Below the pieces are notes generated by a model. The model made no database searches. It saw only the letters and a list, made by a program, of their open reading frames with translations, and was not told the origin of the DNA. From contig ML682232.1 of assembly GCA_007922195.1 (NCBI GenBank), positions 2,145,514-2,209,513 on the forward strand: DNA of 64,000 nt, in the 5' to 3' direction. The position numbers and the translations under genes are program-made. Shown here in pieces: positions 22,071-33,137 of this stretch; position 1 is the stretch's first letter, and each line of letters begins with the position of its first letter. The DNA comes from Podocnemis expansa. Lineage: Eukaryota > Chordata > Testudines > Podocnemididae.

Positions 22071-25000
22071 GCTGGGTAATAAATCATATGAAGCTCTGTA
22101 TTGTTGATTATTTCCTTTTAGCTATTTGAGACAAACAAACCTAAATGCCACTTTGAAAATAGGCAATTGTAATAATCATAGGCACTGTGTATTTTTAATA
22201 AACAGACTTCTTTGCTTTGAGGTATTGTTTAGTTCTTGCCTTCTGTAGTTGCTTTTTATTGTTAGTCTGAAGAGTACCAAACTTGGCAATGACTTGGTTA
22301 CTGTGAAGCTATTTCATATCTGACAAATACTAAGCTTTGCATGCAATAGGGAAGTAGTGCAAATGGGAAGCCTGCAGAGGGCACTGCATTGTCTTAGATG
22401 AGAGCTGTGGGACCATATATAAGCGCTAAGGATGCTTGTTTACCCAGTTTTCTGAATTTCTGTTAAACTATAATAGAAAAATAAAGGTTTAATAAAAGCT
22501 GAATTGTGTTACAAAGATTGTGTGGACTTCCTGATTGTGTGTTAAAATGGAAATAATAACTATCATATCTCTGTGGTGAAGGGACAGAATAGAAATACTG
22601 TACTGTACATTTTCTTTAACTTTCTCCAACCTCCCCACCAATAACTTTGCTAAGCATTTGTTTTGTAAGTACTTGGGGAAATTCTGAGTACTATCTGTCA
22701 CTGATGGGCAGCTATATGTCTGTACTTGAACAGGAGACTTTGGTTTATCTTAGGACACTATAGGGTAAATTATACAGTTCTTAAATTTGGAGATTCAAAG
22801 AGCACCAAATGAAAGGATGTTTGGACAATGTTGGATGCAGTGTGCAGACAGTTTGCTTCCATCCCTGGAAAAGAGATCTGGGTTTTTAGATCTAAACTCT
22901 CACTTTCCTACAGATGCTGTACAGGAATACTGAGATCTTCTGTATAGAAGTAAATGATTTGTGATTGACAACTGCAATAAACTATGGTCTGACTCTGAGG
23001 TTGGAAATTGCTCTGTTCCATCTACACTAGCAGCCATTCCATTTCTAACACTTGCTACAGAAAGTATTTCTAGATGCTGCATTCTGCTAGGTATCTACTC
23101 TGCTTTTGAGTGTATGTTGAAAGCCATTTTATGTCTTCTAGATTAGTGCCCAGACTTTCATCACCAGCAGAAAGGGCCTCTGGTTTTATTCCTAAAGTGA
23201 ATTTTTCCTTTCACAGGGATCAGTGCATTGTTTTTACTTTCTTTTGGACCAACACCACTAATCCTTTAAGCGAACCTGCTGTTCAGTCAGTGAGGTCAGG
23301 AACTTTAGACTGTGGCTTGATATGCCTGTTGACAGTTGTAGCAGAGATGTCCAGGATGGAATGAACTGAACCCCTAGACTCTCTGAACCCCTAGAGATGG
23401 TCCTTTTTGAGGTAGGATTGAGGCATGGATGATTGGGCAGTGTAGGGAAGTTTGCGCTGTTGCTGCTGATTCTGCCTGTGTATTGTGGGGAAAGAGCAGA
23501 TGTTCTATAGGGTTTTCAAGCTGACAGCTTCCACTGGCAGTAAATTCTCTTTCAAAGAAATCCTGGGCATGTCTGTGCTTCCTTTTCTCTGCTTCTCTCT
23601 TTGCTTCTACAAATTTTGAATGAATAAGTTTTACCCCATTCCGTGAGCTGGGATGGGTTTTCATTTTAAGTATCTCAGATTCACCAGCATTCTGGGACTC
23701 CTAAAACCCTTGGTGTTTTTTCCCCACAGACTTTTCCTTCCTGTCCACCTGCCCCCCAGAACTAATATTCTGCTCTTAGTGAGTGGCAGCTGCTATATGT
23801 TGGGCTTCTGCCTACTACTCAGTGCTAGCTTCCTACCCTAATTTGGAAGCAGAATACCAAGGAGTCATTCCATGCTATGCCTCCACCTGTAAAGTAAGGG
23901 ATATATATACCATAGGCATGATTTAACCCAGCACTGAGCAGCTGTGCCTGGGATGGAGCATGGCAGTTGCTGGACAGGACACAGCAATTCTATACAACAG
24001 ATTGGAGCAGGAGGTGAATGCTGTATCCAACTGAAACTATCAGTGATTTAGATGAGCAGAATATTTTTTTTAAAATTGGTATTTGGCCACATTTCAGCAT
24101 TAGCATCTTTAACAAAATGTATTGCGGAATCTGTAATTACAGAAACTTGGGATCTGTGTTCCGTTCCTAATCTAATAAACAAAAGTGAAAAACAACAGCA
24201 TCCCAAACTGTTTCCAGGCCGCTGTGGTTTTTCCCTGAGGTATAGAAGTTTAGTCTAAAAGGCCCACCTCGACCTCTCTCTCTCTTTGGTGCAATGTCTT
24301 ATGTCAAATTGCAGCCCGGAGCCAACTTCTGTTACTTATTTATAAACCTCTGCAAATAGGATTCTTTAACAGAATTGCTGACAGCCTTAATTTGAGCAGT
24401 GCAGATAGTCCCCTCCTTCAGTAAGTGCCCATGAGGCCCTGTTCTCCAGCTTCATGCATGTGTTCTGTTGATAGTCTTATTTTGATTAAGTGCATTAATT
24501 CACATGGCTAATTAAATGGCAATTAAGATATGTTTAGGCTGAAACATGCAGTTGTAGTGTCTGTTTCTTGCTTTTTAGTATGGGAGGTCAGCTCAGCAAG
24601 CACCAGCTACTCCTGTTTAATTGAAGTGGACTTTAACATAGTAAATTCTGTCTAGTGACAATGTAACCAGACAGTCTTGGTAAAGCACACACTGTGTAAA
24701 ACCAGTTGTGGGGTCCAGTTACAGAACACCAATGAAGAGGTATGGACATTGTAGTTTACCAACACTTGTGCTCTAGTTGACAAGGTGAAAAAGTTTTCTA
24801 ATCCATAAACTCATTATAAAACTGTTTTTTTACATCCCTTTTGTGTTTCTCTGTGACTGTGTAATTCATCTTGAAGTGTAATCTGAGAACACATTTGATC
24901 TGGTGAAAGAGTAAGCTAGCTAGATGTGACTCTTTAGAGGTTTCCCCAACCAGTAAGTGGTGTCACTGTCTGCCCCCTTTCCCTTGGGGCATGGATGGGC

Positions 25001-26844
25001 AATAATCTTCACAGGTAGGCCAGGCCCAGCCCCAGGGAGCTGGATCCAGCCCAGGGGAGCTAGCCAGCGTGGTGGCAGAGAGCTCGCTCTAGGAAGCCAT
25101 GGTGGGCCAAGCAGAGCTGTCATATGGGCTGGATCTTGCCCACCCCTGTCTTGTGGGGTATGCTGGTGCATTGGCATTAGCACAAAGACCAGTAGTCAGC
25201 CATCCTGGCTTTCAGAAACTTGGTTATTCCTTGCAGGGAGACACCAACAGGCTTCCAGTCCAGAGTCCCCCCACAAACAAGTCACCTTCACAGTGTTCAG
25301 TCCCCTTATTATAGCTCTCACAAGCCTTATTAAATTACTGTTCCTTGAAAAAGACAGTACACTGCCCCTGCTGAAGATTTTCTCTTCAGTTTGAAATGCT
25401 GCACTGAGTTTTTTTGGGAAATAAACCAAGATCAAGTTTATTAACAAATAATAGATATTGAACTAGTTCTGTGTGGACAGGATTGAGAAAGAAATGGTTA
25501 CAAATAAACCAAAGTAAAAATACTCTTAAGACTAAAACCTAATTTAACAAGTTCAGTTCTAAGTAGCTTTTTCACCATGACCATTCTTCTGGCATGGCTT
25601 GCCAGTTGCTAGCCAGGATCCAATACAGAGTCTGAAGCGCTTGGTTTCTTTGTTTCCTTAGGTGAAGGATGCAGTGATGGCTTTCTCTATTTATAGCCCA
25701 GAAGTCAGGAAGCCCTGGCATAGTCTCAACTTCCTGTGCCACCAGGGAGCTGATGGCAAGTTAATTTTTGCAGTCTTTTCCTCCAATTGTGATAGCCAAT
25801 TAACTATCTCCCCCTCTTGCTTGATTCATGGCTTTGTTTAACTGTGTGTGTGTGTGTGTGTGTACTTCCATAGTCTGCATGCTCATTTACATTAGCAATG
25901 CCGTCAAGCTGACAGAACCGCTTTCCTTTGTCTAGGGTGGGGTGACTTGTCTTAAGCCCTATCAGACACTTTATCAGAACATATTTCCAATACATTTATA
26001 ATTTTTTATATATCACCCATTCATACGCCATGCAATTGTATTGATGACCAGCATGTTACCATTCCCATTTGGTATTTCCCCTGACACCTTTTAGATACAG
26101 ATTATGACAACAGTGACCTAAGGTACATTGAAGGGGGCATGGCGAATGGTTGAAGGTCGCAGCTAGATACCAGGAAGCACCTTGTCCTCTGGTATAGGAA
26201 TGCTATTAATCTCACGCTAGATTTCTATTTTTAAATTATTTCACAGAGAATAATATTTCCCCTGTGGGACTCCAGTTCATCTAGCTGCTTCTTCAGCAAG
26301 AATTATGAAACAAATATACGTAACTGCTTCTAACTTGGTGGTCTCTTACTCTCTTTCTCCACCCAGAACACCTTGATCAATGATCCCATGTATAGATAAC
26401 ATAAATGCAGTTAATTGAATCTTTCCTTAAAGTCCATAGGAGTTGAAGTAGCAATAGTTTTTTGGGGGTTTTTTTGTAGATATATTAGAAGGAAGCAGAA
26501 AGCTACATTTCAAATACTATTCACACCAGTTTTTGTGCTTCAGTTTTTCTTCAAGTTGCCTCAGATACCATAGTGGCAACTTCTGTTCTGTAGGGAGTGG
26601 GAGTCTTCCCCAATCACCCTCGACTCACATCCATCCATTTAACAAAGAAACCCAACCTTTCTCATTCACATGCTCTAAAGTCCATGCAGCTATAGATAAA
26701 ACTACTAGGTTTTTTATTAGAATATGATTTTAAGTGGGTATATAGCAAATCAAATCAAAGCAAAATCATTTAATAAAAGTCAGGATCTGCCACTAATCAA
26801 ATAAAATGCATGCTAACCTAACAACACTACATGAATCTGCTGAG
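22071..26844. other. Long unannotated stretch
   Basis: No transposon with readable ends and no gene was recognised in nearly 4.8 kb. A (TG)n repeat lies at about 25843-25862. The block at 24470-24545 is rich in TAAT cores and an AAGTG-type word and looks like a candidate conserved element. Frames of up to 145 codons (24957-25394) have no recognisable domain. Confidence 0.4.
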
Positions 26845-27215
26845 ACTTATCAAGTCCTTGAGCCACTACCTCTTTTTACTGACCCACATGGGCACCAATG
26901 ATACAACCAAGAATGATCTTGAGCATATCACTGCAGACAATGTGGCCCTGGGAAGGAGGATAGAGGAGCCTGAGATGTAGGTGATGTTCTTGTCCATCCT
27001 TCCTGCTGATGGAAAAGGTCCAAGTAGAGACGGTCACATTAGGGAAACAAATGCATGGTTACATGGGTGGTGTCGAAGAGAGGGCTTTGGTTTCTTTGAT
27101 CATGAGATGTTGTTCCAAGGAGGACTGTTATGAAGGGATGGGATTCATCTAATGAAGAGAAGGAAAAGCATCATCTCAGGTTAGCTGGCTAACCTAGTCA
27201 GGAGGGCTTTAAGCT
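26845..27215 (+). pseudogene. CR1 LINE ORF1 esterase-domain remnant
   Basis: In one main frame this reads as the SGNH-esterase part of CR1 ORF1. THMGTNDT (from about 26880) carries the GxND block of SGNH hydrolases. It is followed by VALGRRIEE, a stop, then LSILPADGKGPSRDGHI, NAWLHGWCRREGFGFFDH, a stop, then RDGIHL (the D..H catalytic block), and finally LANLVRRAL near 27200. CR1 ORF1 with an esterase domain is established family knowledge; this alignment is from memory of the pattern. At least three in-frame stops make it a dead fragment. It lies alone, without RT or 3' tail nearby. A host esterase exon is unlikely given the stops. Confidence 0.7.
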
Positions 27216-29014
27216 AGGCTTGCTGGGGGATGGGGTTTGCCAGTGGTGGAATAACTTCAACATACAGAGGCAGTGAATAATGTTTGCTGTGGAGACAGAT
27301 GTGTATGGCATTTTTAGGAAGGCAAGCAGTCTAAAAATCAGTATTCTCAGAATAATGCTGAAGTATGCAAAATATACATTCATTAATGTTCTGTTTTTTC
27401 TTGGATGCCTCAATCCTAGAGAGCAGTGCATGTAACAAATGAGATTTATCTGTGGTTCAAAGTCTCACAGGGATGCATTATTCTGCATTTACTCTTAGGC
27501 AATAAGTTCAGTGCAGTCTGTTTGTGTCTATATGACTGTAAAACAATCCTACAGAATGTCTGAAAGGCGGCAAGGACAGAGGAGTAGAACACTTCTGTAA
27601 AAATGCTGTGGTGGCTCTACTCCCTGCTGTAGAGTTGACATCCCATACCAACAAAGACCTCTGTAGAAGTCACAGCTAAAATGTTTTTCACTTGCAATTT
27701 TTTCCACATTAAAATCTTACACACCCGTGAATTCTTTCCAATCTCTCTCTCCACTCCAAAATGACAAGAAAATGTCTTTATGCTACTAGACTAGGTGATG
27801 CTGACATTTCCCCTTAAAAGTGATTGGAGCCTTTGGGTTAGATGTTAACAGACCCACACAGCTTTAACATAATAGATACTGTACTTTGCTGCTGTAATAA
27901 GTGTTGGTTAGAAATGTACATTGTATCAATAATCTCTTCTTATTTTGCACTCCAGGGAACTTCTAAGATTCAGACACAATACAAATTGTACCTATTATTA
28001 TGCAATTTTGCCAAATTACTTTAGCTACAAATATTGTAGGACTCATTAACCAAAACTAATGCCATCAGTTAGGAATCTAATCTTATTACTTCAGAATAGG
28101 GAGCAAAAGATTGAAGTAAATGTACTCAAAGATCAATGATGCATGTTTTATTTTGGATTAATTGAATGACTGAGGAATGAAAATACCTTTTTTTTGAACT
28201 CTTCCAGTGCAGGCTCTAAAACAGAATAGACTGAAGTTTTCAAAAGATTATAATTATCCCTAATATTGCTAAAACATGACCTGTGGTGGTCATGAATAAT
28301 GTAATTTTTTATTAATGCAGTGCACTCTGGCCAGATTTATGGAAGACTAAATTTAACTTTGGCAGGTGGATGACCTTGAATGAAAGGGAGCCAGCAAGCT
28401 ATTTTAAAAAATACTTCTAATCGTTAAATTATTTGTGGCTAGCAACAATGACTTGGCTCTGGAACCTTACAGTAGGAGAAATGCTCATAAGAATTGCTTT
28501 GAAAAATCTTTCTTTAGGGCAGCTTCCTAAATCCTCTGATTTCAGAGATCTTTTAACTACAGTATTACTATCCCCTTTCCTCGCTATTTGTTCTAGTCAG
28601 AAATACAAGAGATAACAAGACAAAGTTTAGGTACTGCCATGGTAAGTAACAACTTGACAGCTCTTGAACAAACCGTGCTGATCTAATTCAATAGCTGTCC
28701 TCTTATTCTCAAAAAGCTCCAATGAACTGAACACTGGTGAGAAGCAGGGAAATTGGGGATGACGGGGTTGGAGATAAGACATGACTAGTAAGTGAAACCT
28801 AGCAAAACTAAAGGATTTACTGATATTCCTGCTACCAATTAGGCCTTAATTGCCTACTTCCAAGCTTCACTTAAAGAAAGAGATGAGGCAGCCATGAAAG
28901 CCAGATACCAACACAGATGCCTTAATGGTCCCCAATTGCTGATTCTCATGGGGTATGCGAGGAACAGTGTCCCTGCTGGCCCACTGGCACAGGCTCTGCT
29001 CATCTTCACTTTGT
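27216..29014. other. No recognised feature
   Basis: AT-rich sequence. The part at 28210-28440 has few CpGs and many TAAT words and could be a conserved non-coding block; this cannot be tested here. Confidence 0.4.
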
Positions 29015-29110
29015 CAGGGGTTCTCAAGCTGTCTTGTTTAGACCTCCTTTGAAAACACTACTGCTGGGGCCAATGCTGCCTTCAGAGCACCTGGCCAGCA
29101 GTTGCTGCTC
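29015..29110. mobile_element. Fragment with hAT-like terminus
   Basis: CAGGGGTTCTCAAGCTG at 29015 resembles the CAGGGGTTCTCAA end of Charlie-type hATs. No right end or target duplication was found; the extent is arbitrary. Confidence 0.35.
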
Positions 29111-29199
29111 TTCTGGTCACCCTTTCAGTCATGCATGGAGTTGATAGCTGCAGTCACAACAAGCGTGGAGAGAGCTGACAGCTTGCAGGAGTCTGGTGT

Positions 29200-29866
29200 C
29201 ACTTACAAGGCTAACAAATGTGTTAGTCCAGCGGTCAGCAACCTTTGCTTGACCTCTGTGCCAGCCCCTCCTCCTTGACTGCCAGCCAGTGCCAGTGGCT
29301 TCCTCCACAGAAATAAAAGCGGTGGCTGCCTGAAAATTTGGTGGCAGCCATGGCTGGAGGTTGGGGGGCAGGGAAGGGGGCACTTTCCTGGCATGCCGCT
29401 GAAAGGAGTCACTCGTGGAAAGAAGCTGTGTGCAGTGGCTCCTCTTGGCAGCATGCCTAGGGCCAGGGGACCCCAGGGATGCTATGGGAAGAAGCTGTCT
29501 GGAGCAGCTTCTCTTGGGGGGTTCCCAGGGGTGCTGAGGAAAGAAGCTACCCAGAGTGACTCCCTGGAGGCTGCATGCCATGGGAAGAAGCCATTCTGTG
29601 CATCTTCTTTCCACACCATGCCTGGAACATGGGCATGGTGGGGACCCTCTGTGCCCCAGCTGCCCATGAAAGAAGCTGCCTGGAGTGGCTTACAGTGGCA
29701 GGAGCCACAATTTCTATGGCATTGCAGAGGGTGCTGTGTGCCGCTCTGAATAGGCTCTTGTGCCACTGTCAGCACATGTGCCAGGGGTTGCCTACCCCGT
29801 GTTAGTCTTTTAAGTGCCATCAGATGCTTTGTTTTGTTGAACTAGACTTAACACAGCTACCCCTTG
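29200..29866 (+). mobile_element. PLE tail split by a hAT MITE
   Basis: The PLE tail appears as two pieces. The left piece has ACAAGGCTAACAAATGTGTTAGTC (ends 29228) and the right has TTTTAAGTGCCATCAG onward to ACTTAACACAGCTACCCC. Joined at the duplication, they follow the order of intact tails. The interrupting 571-bp hAT is listed separately. Confidence 0.65.
29229..29799. mobile_element. hAT-type element in PLE tail, 571 bp
   Basis: The left end CAGCGGTCAGCAACC and right end GGGGTTGCCTACCCCG are inverted, close to the CAGGGGTCGGCAACC end of Charlie-type hATs. A perfect 8-bp duplication TGTTAGTC lies at 29221-29228 and 29800-29807. A related element lies inverted at about 52335-52877. The interior contains repeated GAAGAAGC/GAAAGAAGC and GGAGTGGCTT units about 60 bases apart, which explain the overlapping frames on both strands at 29129-29820. 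No transposase is encoded. Confidence 0.85.
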
Positions 29867-31170
29867 GAAATGGGTCTGTGTAGGAGCTTTGGAATTGCAC
29901 TTGCCTACTTAATCATCAGACCATCTCTTGGCCTCCTGTTGTGCTTTGTCTCAGAATTGCACCTCTCTAGGTTAGGTGTTCACAAAAGGAATAAAGCAAA
30001 CTCAAATATTTTCTGCTGTTGCCAAAGGACAGCCCTGAACTGTAGCAGATTAGTTATCCTTACCCTTAAACAGGGTTCATTTCAGGTAAGGCTGGGAGCT
30101 TATGAATGGGGTAGTCAAGGAAGTTTATGAATGGGGTCATCAAGTTTGCATTGCCCCAGCTGTGTTTTGTTTATGTTCTGTGTGAACATTGCTGAACTGT
30201 TAGCCCAGCATCTTTAACCAGCAGTAAATTCACTAGAAGTCTTTTTTTTTTTTTAAAAACACAATTTTAAGCAGAAAACAAATCCATAAAACTATTGGAA
30301 TTCTGTTCCCACTGCCTTTCCAATTGCTGCATTGCATATGGATTTCATATTTTCATAGGATGCACAGTATGAGCCCTGATTTTGCATGACTAGAGGAAAA
30401 CCTAAAATAAAGAAGGCTGGATTTGCATGTGTATTCTATATTTAGTAAACTGGGTCCTAAGCAACAGGAGAGCCGCATTGCTCCTTAATGGGGGTGGAGG
30501 AGGGAGGAGGACTTAATTTTTTTCTGAGAGGCACCAAACTGATTTCTTTGTGTCAGCTCAGACTGCAAAAGGCAATCTTGTCAAGAAAGAGTGATTTGCC
30601 TTCTTTACAGTGCTTAATATGATATAAAATATTTTACAAACAGTAAAGCACCTGAAAGTTTTAGCTGTTTTGTCTGACAGCTAGCTACTGAAGATTTGAC
30701 AATAGCTGATAAAGCTGTAAACATGATTCCAGTGGGAACAGAAAACATGGGGGTGTATTTGAAGTGTCAGCCTGTTTTTCCACTAGTTTAATTTGGAGCA
30801 CTGGGCACTGAAGATTATCACTGGTGTTAGGTAGTCTAAGGGGAACTATAGGCACATCTTGCAAACTGGGAAATCATGAAACCAGCCCTTCTCAGTCTTG
30901 TCTCCTGAAAACTGCCTAATAGAAGAGTTATTGTTCTGTGTTATTTATGAATAGAAGGCACTGGTACTTGGGAGAAGTTCTCGTTTTGACCCCTTAGCGT
31001 TCACTTTTTCAAGCTTTTCTCCAAAGTCTTAAAGATTCAAATCTTTTTTTAGTAATAGGTGAAATTCTCATATAATCACAAGAACGTAGGGGTGAGGCTT
31101 TGATTAAAAACTGGAAACACTGCAACACTTGGCAATACCAGAAACTAGTTTTGTTGCCTTGATTACAGCT
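29867..31170. other. No recognised feature
   Basis: AT-rich sequence with no supported gene or repeat boundary. Confidence 0.4.
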
Positions 31171-31172
31171 GT

Positions 31173-31392
31173 GGCTTGTCTACACTTAAAATGTTGCAGC
31201 TGTGCAGTTACTACTGTAACACATCAGTGTAGACAGTGGGCAGGCTTCTTTTATTGGCATGGGTAATCCAGCTCTAGGAGAGGTGGCAACTAGGCCTATG
31301 CTTGGGTTTATCTGTGTCTCTCAGGAGCATGGATTTTTCACTTATTGAGGGACTTAGTTCTGCTGAAGTAAATTTCTAGTGTAGACCAGGCC
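31173..31392. mobile_element. PIF/Harbinger-like MITE, 220 bp
   Basis: The ends GGCTTGTCTACACTTAAAA and TTCTAGTGTAGACCAGGCC are inverted, of the GGCTATGTCTACAC class also seen at 48129 and 61182. No matching 3-bp duplication was found at the flanks. No coding capacity. Confidence 0.6.
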
Positions 31393-32424
31393 AAGACTGT
31401 ACAAAAATGACCAATTTTTTAAAAAAAATACTTGCAACCAAATATATTTTTTAAAAATTCCTTTCCTATATTTTTCCTCAACAGGCAGATTCAATGAGGT
31501 GCTTAATTACTCTGTATATTTAATAGATAATAGAGAGCTACCTGCTAATCACAAACAAATCTCAGCAATGTCAGCTGTGAGGCCCAGTTGTCAAAGAGGT
31601 TTGCCTGTGCAGTTTAGGCATACAAATTCCAATAGACATACACCTGCATGTGTGTACTGTCAGTTTTGGCTTTCATGTTCATCAGGGGTTTGTTTTTCCT
31701 GGCTGGGCATATGCAAAGTGAATTTGTACACACACTTTCGGAAATGTATGTTTATGTCAGGGTATAACTATTTAGCTCTATTGAAAGTTGAAATGCAACT
31801 TCTTTTAGAAGCTGCTACTTTCTATTTTGACTTGTTCATACATTTATTACCAAAACAGTTTTGAACTAAAAGCTTGGTGTTTGGAAACAGCTGAATGTAT
31901 TTTAAAAAGATTTATCTAAATTCATCTATTTTTTGTTGCATATGTCTATTTAAAAAATGCACTACTGATGTGTCCAGAAACTTTTACACAGGCATAATTC
32001 AACCATGACTAATTGTTTTTATTCAAATATGGCTTAACAAATCAAGGCAGATTTGAAGATGGCTGCCTGATTTATTTTAGAAGCAACAGTAGTACTGTGA
32101 GCTATGTGTACTCATCACTTCTGAAAATCAGTCCATGATTACATGGCATGAATTACAATACAAGAAATGCCAGTTTGTACTTACTAATTACAAGCATGAC
32201 TGTGATAGAAAGGAAATCTTTATCTTAATGATGACCTGCAAAGGAGGGGAAAAAAAGGGTATATGACTTGACTGGCTTCTTTCTGCTGTATAATGAAGAC
32301 TCATGTGACTAAATAAAAATAATTTGTTTTCCTTGTTGGATGGAAGACTGTGTGAAAGTTGGGGATCTGGTGAAATGACAGCTCAAGAACAAAGAGTATG
32401 AGAGTTGAGCAATTGTCAGGAAAG
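31393..32424. other. No recognised feature
   Basis: A 121-codon frame (31499-31864, plus) is the longest here. It has no recognisable domain, a compositionally ordinary translation and no splice or promoter context that I could support, so it is not called. Confidence 0.4.
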
Positions 32425-32550
32425 TTCCAAAGGGGCAGCCATGTTAGTCTGGTGAAGCATAAAAAGCAAGGAGTCTTGTGGCACTTAAAGACTAACAGAT
32501 TTATTTATTGCATGAGCTTTCGTGGGAGAATATCCCACTTTGTCAGACGC
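32425..32550 (-). mobile_element. PLE tail, single arm
   Basis: The copy starts with the PLE far end in minus orientation (TTCCAAAGGGGCAGCCATG, then TTAGTCTGG), passes AGTCTTGTGGCACTTAAAG and GCATGAGCTTTCGTGGGAG, and stops just past the hairpin (ATATCCCACTTTGTCAGACG). No opposite arm is present, unlike the palindromic copies. It lies about 230 bases from the DIRS element. Confidence 0.7.
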
Positions 32551-32780
32551 TTTGAAGAGGGAGAACTTACAGAATTGGATGAAAATAATTGCAGGGGAGT
32601 GTAAGACATGGAATCAGGTCATACTGCAACAGCAAATCAGAGCATTTGTAAGGATTAATTTAATTGTATGATTAATGCTGCTATCTAATTTCAGTGAATA
32701 AAAACATCATAAAAGAATAAAGGAAACATTTAAGGATTCATTGAGAACAGACAGCAGATGTTCTTGATCCAATCTAGAGG

Positions 32781-32965
32781 TTCCTCAGCGAGCAGTGTCC
32801 TCGACTGCTCCACTGAGGGTGTCTGCGCCATCAGCACGTCGGATCAGGCTAGATTCTTTAACAGTTACCTCTGGGCAGGGGACGAGGCACTCAGAACCCC
32901 TGATGTTTTCGTGCCAGAGTGATGTGTGCTCCCTCACTCCCCCGCCCTCCCTCCCTCCTCAGTTC
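32781..32965 (+). repeat. DIRS left inverted terminal repeat
   Basis: The sequence beginning TTCCTCAGCGAGCAGTG is complementary along about 170 bases to the right end region (38322-38493). Matching landmarks include GCACGTCGGATC, GCTAGATTCTTTA, AGTTACCTCTGGGC, GTGCTCCCTCACTCCCC and CTCAGTTCTC. The outermost part is additionally complementary to 38153-38192. Confidence 0.85.
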
Positions 32966-33137
32966 TCTTCAACCGCCTCACTGTTCGGACGGGTTTCTCC
33001 ACTGCTCCATCGATCCCCTAACGAACCTGAAAAAAAAAGACAGAAAAGAGAAGAAGAAATTAAATTTAACAAACAAGAAAACAGTACAACAACAACAATT
33101 TAATATCAATAAGTAGAACAAACGGACAATCAGCGCT

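Noticed and set aside
25843..25862. (TG)n, and (AT)n near 18181, considered as CRISPR-like or satellite arrays
   Set aside because: They are simple microsatellites without repeat-spacer structure.
29225..29810. Gene suggested by 161- and 118-codon frames
   Set aside because: The frames coincide with a hAT MITE bounded by a perfect TGTTAGTC duplication and are driven by its internal repeat units.
31499..31864. 121-codon frame considered as a host exon
   Set aside because: No recognised protein similarity and no clear acceptor/donor pair around it.
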